NCBI GenBank assembly: GCA_902766105.1
Contig: CACXCI010000043.1
Location: 39,902-103,901, forward strand
Direction: 5' to 3'
Length of the DNA: 64,000 nucleotides
Origin: an uncultured bacterium
GTDB taxonomy: Bacteria; Cyanobacteriota; Vampirovibrionia; Gastranaerophilales; Gastranaerophilaceae
Shown here: positions 62,201 to 64,000 of the stretch, piece by piece
How the letters are laid out: every line of letters starts with the position of its first letter
Position numbering within the stretch: the stretch's first letter is position 1
Notes under the pieces: generated by a model
What the model saw: the letters and a program-made list of their open reading frames with translations, nothing else
Databases searched by the model: none
What the model was told of the DNA's origin: nothing
Translations under genes and position numbers: made by a program

Positions 62201-64000
62201 CTTTAGCGTTAATAGTAGAACGTTTATCACCATCAGCTACACCTTTAACACTGATAGTACCGGAAGCTGTTACTCCTAAATCAGAAGAAACTTTGTACTC
62301 ATCATTAGCGCTGTCAAAAGTCATACTCCTATCATCTGTTGTAACCATAGTATTGATAAGATTTAAAGGATCACCTAAAGATTGTAAAATTTCTCTGTTC
62401 GGATCCCAATCTGTTCTCATATACTTTAACGCCAAACTATCATTTGTATTATTTGTAGTTGCAAGAGTAATATTACCGTACAGCGTTCCGTACTCTCTGT
62501 AATGACTAAAAGTATCATTCCATTTTACATTTGGTGTTATATCATCATAACCTTCACGAGATGTTGTACCCAAAGAATAGTCTTTTGAGGATATTGAAGA
62601 ATCAATTGCCAACTGAACATTTGAAGAACCGCCAAGGACCTGAACTTTAAATTCTTCGTCAGGGTTAGCCCCACCTATAAAGTTCAAAGCGGAAATTTTT
62701 ACAATACTGCCTGAAGTTGCTGAATTAACATTTAATTTATCTGCATTGGGGGACGGAGATAGATTAATATCTATTTCATACCCCGCATTTTGATTTGAGG
62801 TTAATTCATTTATACTGTAAGTTTTTATTTCATTATCCTTCAATATTACGGTACCACTTTGAGCATTTAATTTTGCATTTTCAAAAGTATCAGTATTAAA
62901 TACTAATTTTGAATTTGTCAAATTAACAGTAGCATTGTCAACTTTTCCCGCAACTGTAGTTTTATCATTGGCTGAACCGATAACATTGATATTATAATTA
63001 GTTGTAGAGGCAACATTTCCGTTTAATACAGCATTTTGCAGATTAATTTTTGCATTTGAATTTGTTACATTAAGCAAATTTGTATTGCCTGTTAATTGAA
63101 CATCTTTTAAGGTTAAAACATTATTATTATCACCCAATACAAAACCGCTGTGATTATTCAAATTTACTCCTGCCCTGTTATCACCCTGCGCTCTGCCATT
63201 AATTGATAAATTACCTTTTAAGTTACCCAAATCTTCACTTACATTATGATACGCAAATGCGTTGATATTGTATGTTTTATTTCTAGACGTATTCAATTGT
63301 CCTACAAGACGTAAATTATCCCCTTGTGAACCAATATCAGTTTTAATTCCGCTCCAGTCAACTCTTGATTCTGATAATTTAATACTATCATCAGTAGTAT
63401 CAGTTGTAGCTAATTTTATATTACCTATCACATCACCCTGTTCTGTGTATATTCTAAAATCATCAAGATAGTTAACATTAGCAGTTATTTCATCATAAAC
63501 AGTACGACTACGGTCACCAATTTTATAATCAACCGAAGCAATTGAAGAATCCAAAGCTAATTTAATTGAATCATCAACAGCCTTTAATATCTGAACCGTA
63601 AACGGACTTGTCGGAGTTGCACCTACAAAAGTTATACTGTTACCATCTAATTTAATAACACCGGAAGAACCTGAACCGACAATAAATTTATCGCTTTTGC
63701 TGTTTGCAGTATCGACATCAATCTTATATTTTCCGGCATCAGTACTTGTTAAAGCATTAAGTGAATAATCTTTCGTCAAATTATCCTTCAAATCTACTAC
63801 GCCGCCGGTTACATTTAAGCCACTATTCGATAAGCTGTTCTCTCCAAAGATTAGTTCGCCCTGGCTTATGGTTGCATTTGCGTTTGTTATTGTACCAGAT
63901 ATTGTCGTTGTTGAGCCATCTCTGGTATTGAGTGTTATATCATAATCTCTTACGCCATCGATATCACCGTTTAAGTCTACATTATCCAGTGTTATATTTG
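59283..64000 (-). CDS. Giant autotransporter with beta-barrel, Pro/Glu linker, membrane helix and Lys/Glu-rich tail (5' end beyond window)
   Basis: The frame is open from the right edge of the window to TAA at 59283, more than 1,570 codons. No true start is visible, so the gene begins outside. The Asn/Thr/Ser-rich passenger is a beta-helix type (about 61200-64000) with two similar modules (near 62330-62800 and 63270-63760). The autotransporter barrel lies at about 60415-61190 (DTAGWARAYATFESVGLNNG at its start, LSAGFRMALGKD at its end). About 375 residues follow: a Pro/Val/Glu/Thr-rich linker, one membrane helix (GSTIALLLFILYMTAG, near 59510-59565), then a coiled coil of Lys, Glu and Gln. An autotransporter normally ends at the barrel. 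Confidence 0.88.
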   Translation of the reverse strand, partial: NITLDNVDLNGDIDGVRDYDITLNTRDGSTTTISGTITNANATISQGELIFGENSLSNSGLNVTGGVVDLKDNLTKDYSLNALTSTDAGKYKIDVDTANSKSDKFIVGSGSSGVIKLDGNSITFVGATPTSPFTVQILKAVDDSIKLALDSSIASVDYKIGDRSRTVYDEITANVNYLDDFRIYTEQGDVIGNIKLATTDTTDDSIKLSESRVDWSGIKTDIGSQGDNLRLVGQLNTSRNKTYNINAFAYHNVSEDLGNLKGNLSINGRAQGDNRAGVNLNNHSGFVLGDNNNVLTLKDVQLTGNTNLLNVTNSNAKINLQNAVLNGNVASTTNYNINVIGSANDKTTVAGKVDNATVNLTNSKLVFNTDTFENAKLNAQSGTVILKDNEIKTYSINELTSNQNAGYEIDINLSPSPNADKLNVNSATSGSIVKISALNFIGGANPDEEFKVQVLGGSSNVQLAIDSSISSKDYSLGTTSREGYDDITPNVKWNDTFSHYREYGTLYGNITLATTNNTNDSLALKYMRTDWDPNREILQSLGDPLNLINTMVTTDDRSMTFDSANDEYKVSSDLGVTASGTISVKGVADGDKRSTINAKDDTGVSHNLFELENDDTTLNISNTRITNAQNVATSTNQTSIINLDNVELSGNENGITTAGTVNIKGNSKLDDEVTLTLGTSEINIGEGNVKVNNKLAGVEGSKLNVEGSNLEFGDESEVVYLDTSFINSNVKLNNENTFNNLNAAYNGVNTLSVQNNAIGTLSYNNLNLNGPLNMKVDADLAKKVMDKLTAKNVNLSGNAKINVSDINLLTPTTDRQVSILFTNRKDLANIVKYTGKESIVYSPIYKYTPSYSIRGNNGYFTFTRPEVPVFNPSVYVGPVAAQLGGYATQLNMYDEIFKNIDMKLLMNQEERKALKMANTYAASTTPATFKNIYQPEKDTAGWARAYATFESVGLNNGPKVNNTMYGTIFGGDSRMRELKNGADFQWSAYGGYTGSHQTFSGNSIYQNGGNLGVMGAWFKNNFYGLLTANAGASIADASTMYGNENFPMIMAGVAGKVGYNWELAKGKFIIQPHYLMSYTFVNAFDYTNAAGVKISSKPLNAIQIAPGIKMIGNLKHGWQPYAEARIVWNLMDKTDFSAQDVSIPQLSIKPYAQYGIGIQKRWADRFTGYLQAMFRSGGRNGVALSAGFRMALGKDYSNTPENRAKKLLKQMPIDRNTPPVIQQDENLSNSKFTGITPVEEIEQKNIPESVTVEPTKEIKALPPSVSATEIDSVPTTIEPVEAPVETAVPTTSSSISSNVAEIVPLRPAAQIEETKPTVEQQTVTTVQVQEASPKVVAENKDKISQAKNEVKNTGVTKPVKPLSKPRLRARANNVTTSDLLAVPAKTSPSVRPDKDVRLVKVYSPEEEPQVVKPVIPQDLQEIETETKVETPELNQPEKSQKVEKSAKNKVSLEDYKNIINNVIDAINKHLELFIKSNGKKIAAGSTIALLLFILYMTAGTMKKKLQDEVQKLRKAQAQKQEQALREEQEKKEQEEKERIKKEKAKKKKPKKAKSNKNKSTITNKQGFVKDN

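Noticed and set aside
1..64000. CRISPR array, prophage or intact insertion sequence
   Set aside because: No regular spacer-repeat series, no phage structural genes and no transposase or integrase were seen anywhere in the window.

Overview
The window is a low-GC, gene-dense chromosome segment from a diderm anaerobe. It most resembles a gut Melainabacteria/Vampirovibrionia genome (Gastranaerophilales-like, the non-photosynthetic relatives of Cyanobacteria). Four things point there: a response regulator that reads almost like cyanobacterial RpaB, a DUF512 PDZ/radical-SAM protein, LPS genes (lpxK, kdsB) with an OmpH/Skp chaperone and an MCE/MlaD lipid-transport protein, and a fermentative trimeric [FeFe]-hydrogenase. 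The lineage is inferred from protein character, not from a search.

Layout. 1-4.5 kb: end of an ompH-like gene, then the hydCBA operon. 4.6-13 kb: a DUF2339 membrane protein split by an in-frame TGA, nth, a GT39-type glycosyltransferase, small lineage-specific genes, a PadR regulator overlapping a DUF512 gene, and yidD. 13-15.7 kb: a LysM/proline-rich protein, a radical SAM-SPASM enzyme and a small secreted protein. 15.7-21.6 kb: a compact type III export operon (fliE, fliF, fliG-like, fliH-like, flhA/sctV-like). 21.7-26.7 kb: dCMP deaminase, a degenerate AICAR-transformylase-like protein and five uncharacterised coiled-coil or Gly/Ser-rich proteins that could be export substrates. 26.9-32.8 kb: MCE protein, lpxK, a putative ADP-ribosyltransferase, an SPFH protein, a PAP2 phosphatase and a TRL-like protein.

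32.8-35.9 kb is an accessory patch: XRE regulator, TPR protein and two zinc-ribbon proteins, lying between hairpin-rich non-coding DNA and tRNA-His(GTG). 35.9-42.4 kb is housekeeping: rpaB-like, kdsB, prmA, accA, accD, a metzincin, ybaB and recR. 42.5-47 kb holds a large lineage-specific membrane protein, a 57-aa gene, a free-standing structured ncRNA with its own promoter and terminator, and a CpaE/TadZ-like ATPase. 47-59 kb holds uvrB, pilT, recF, an MFS transporter, pyrG, gatC, a SigF-like sigma factor and the prepilin peptidase. From 59.3 kb to the right edge runs a very large autotransporter whose barrel is followed by a long linker, a membrane helix and a Lys/Glu-rich tail.

Together the genes describe a hydrogen-evolving fermenter with an LPS outer membrane, type IV pili, a flagellar/injectisome-type export apparatus and several candidate host- or surface-directed proteins. 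Intergenic regions carry at least three families of short dispersed repeats. The observations most worth pursuing are the autotransporter tail, the ncRNA at 45.33-45.51 kb, the export operon with its neighbouring orphan proteins, and the ADP-ribosyltransferase.
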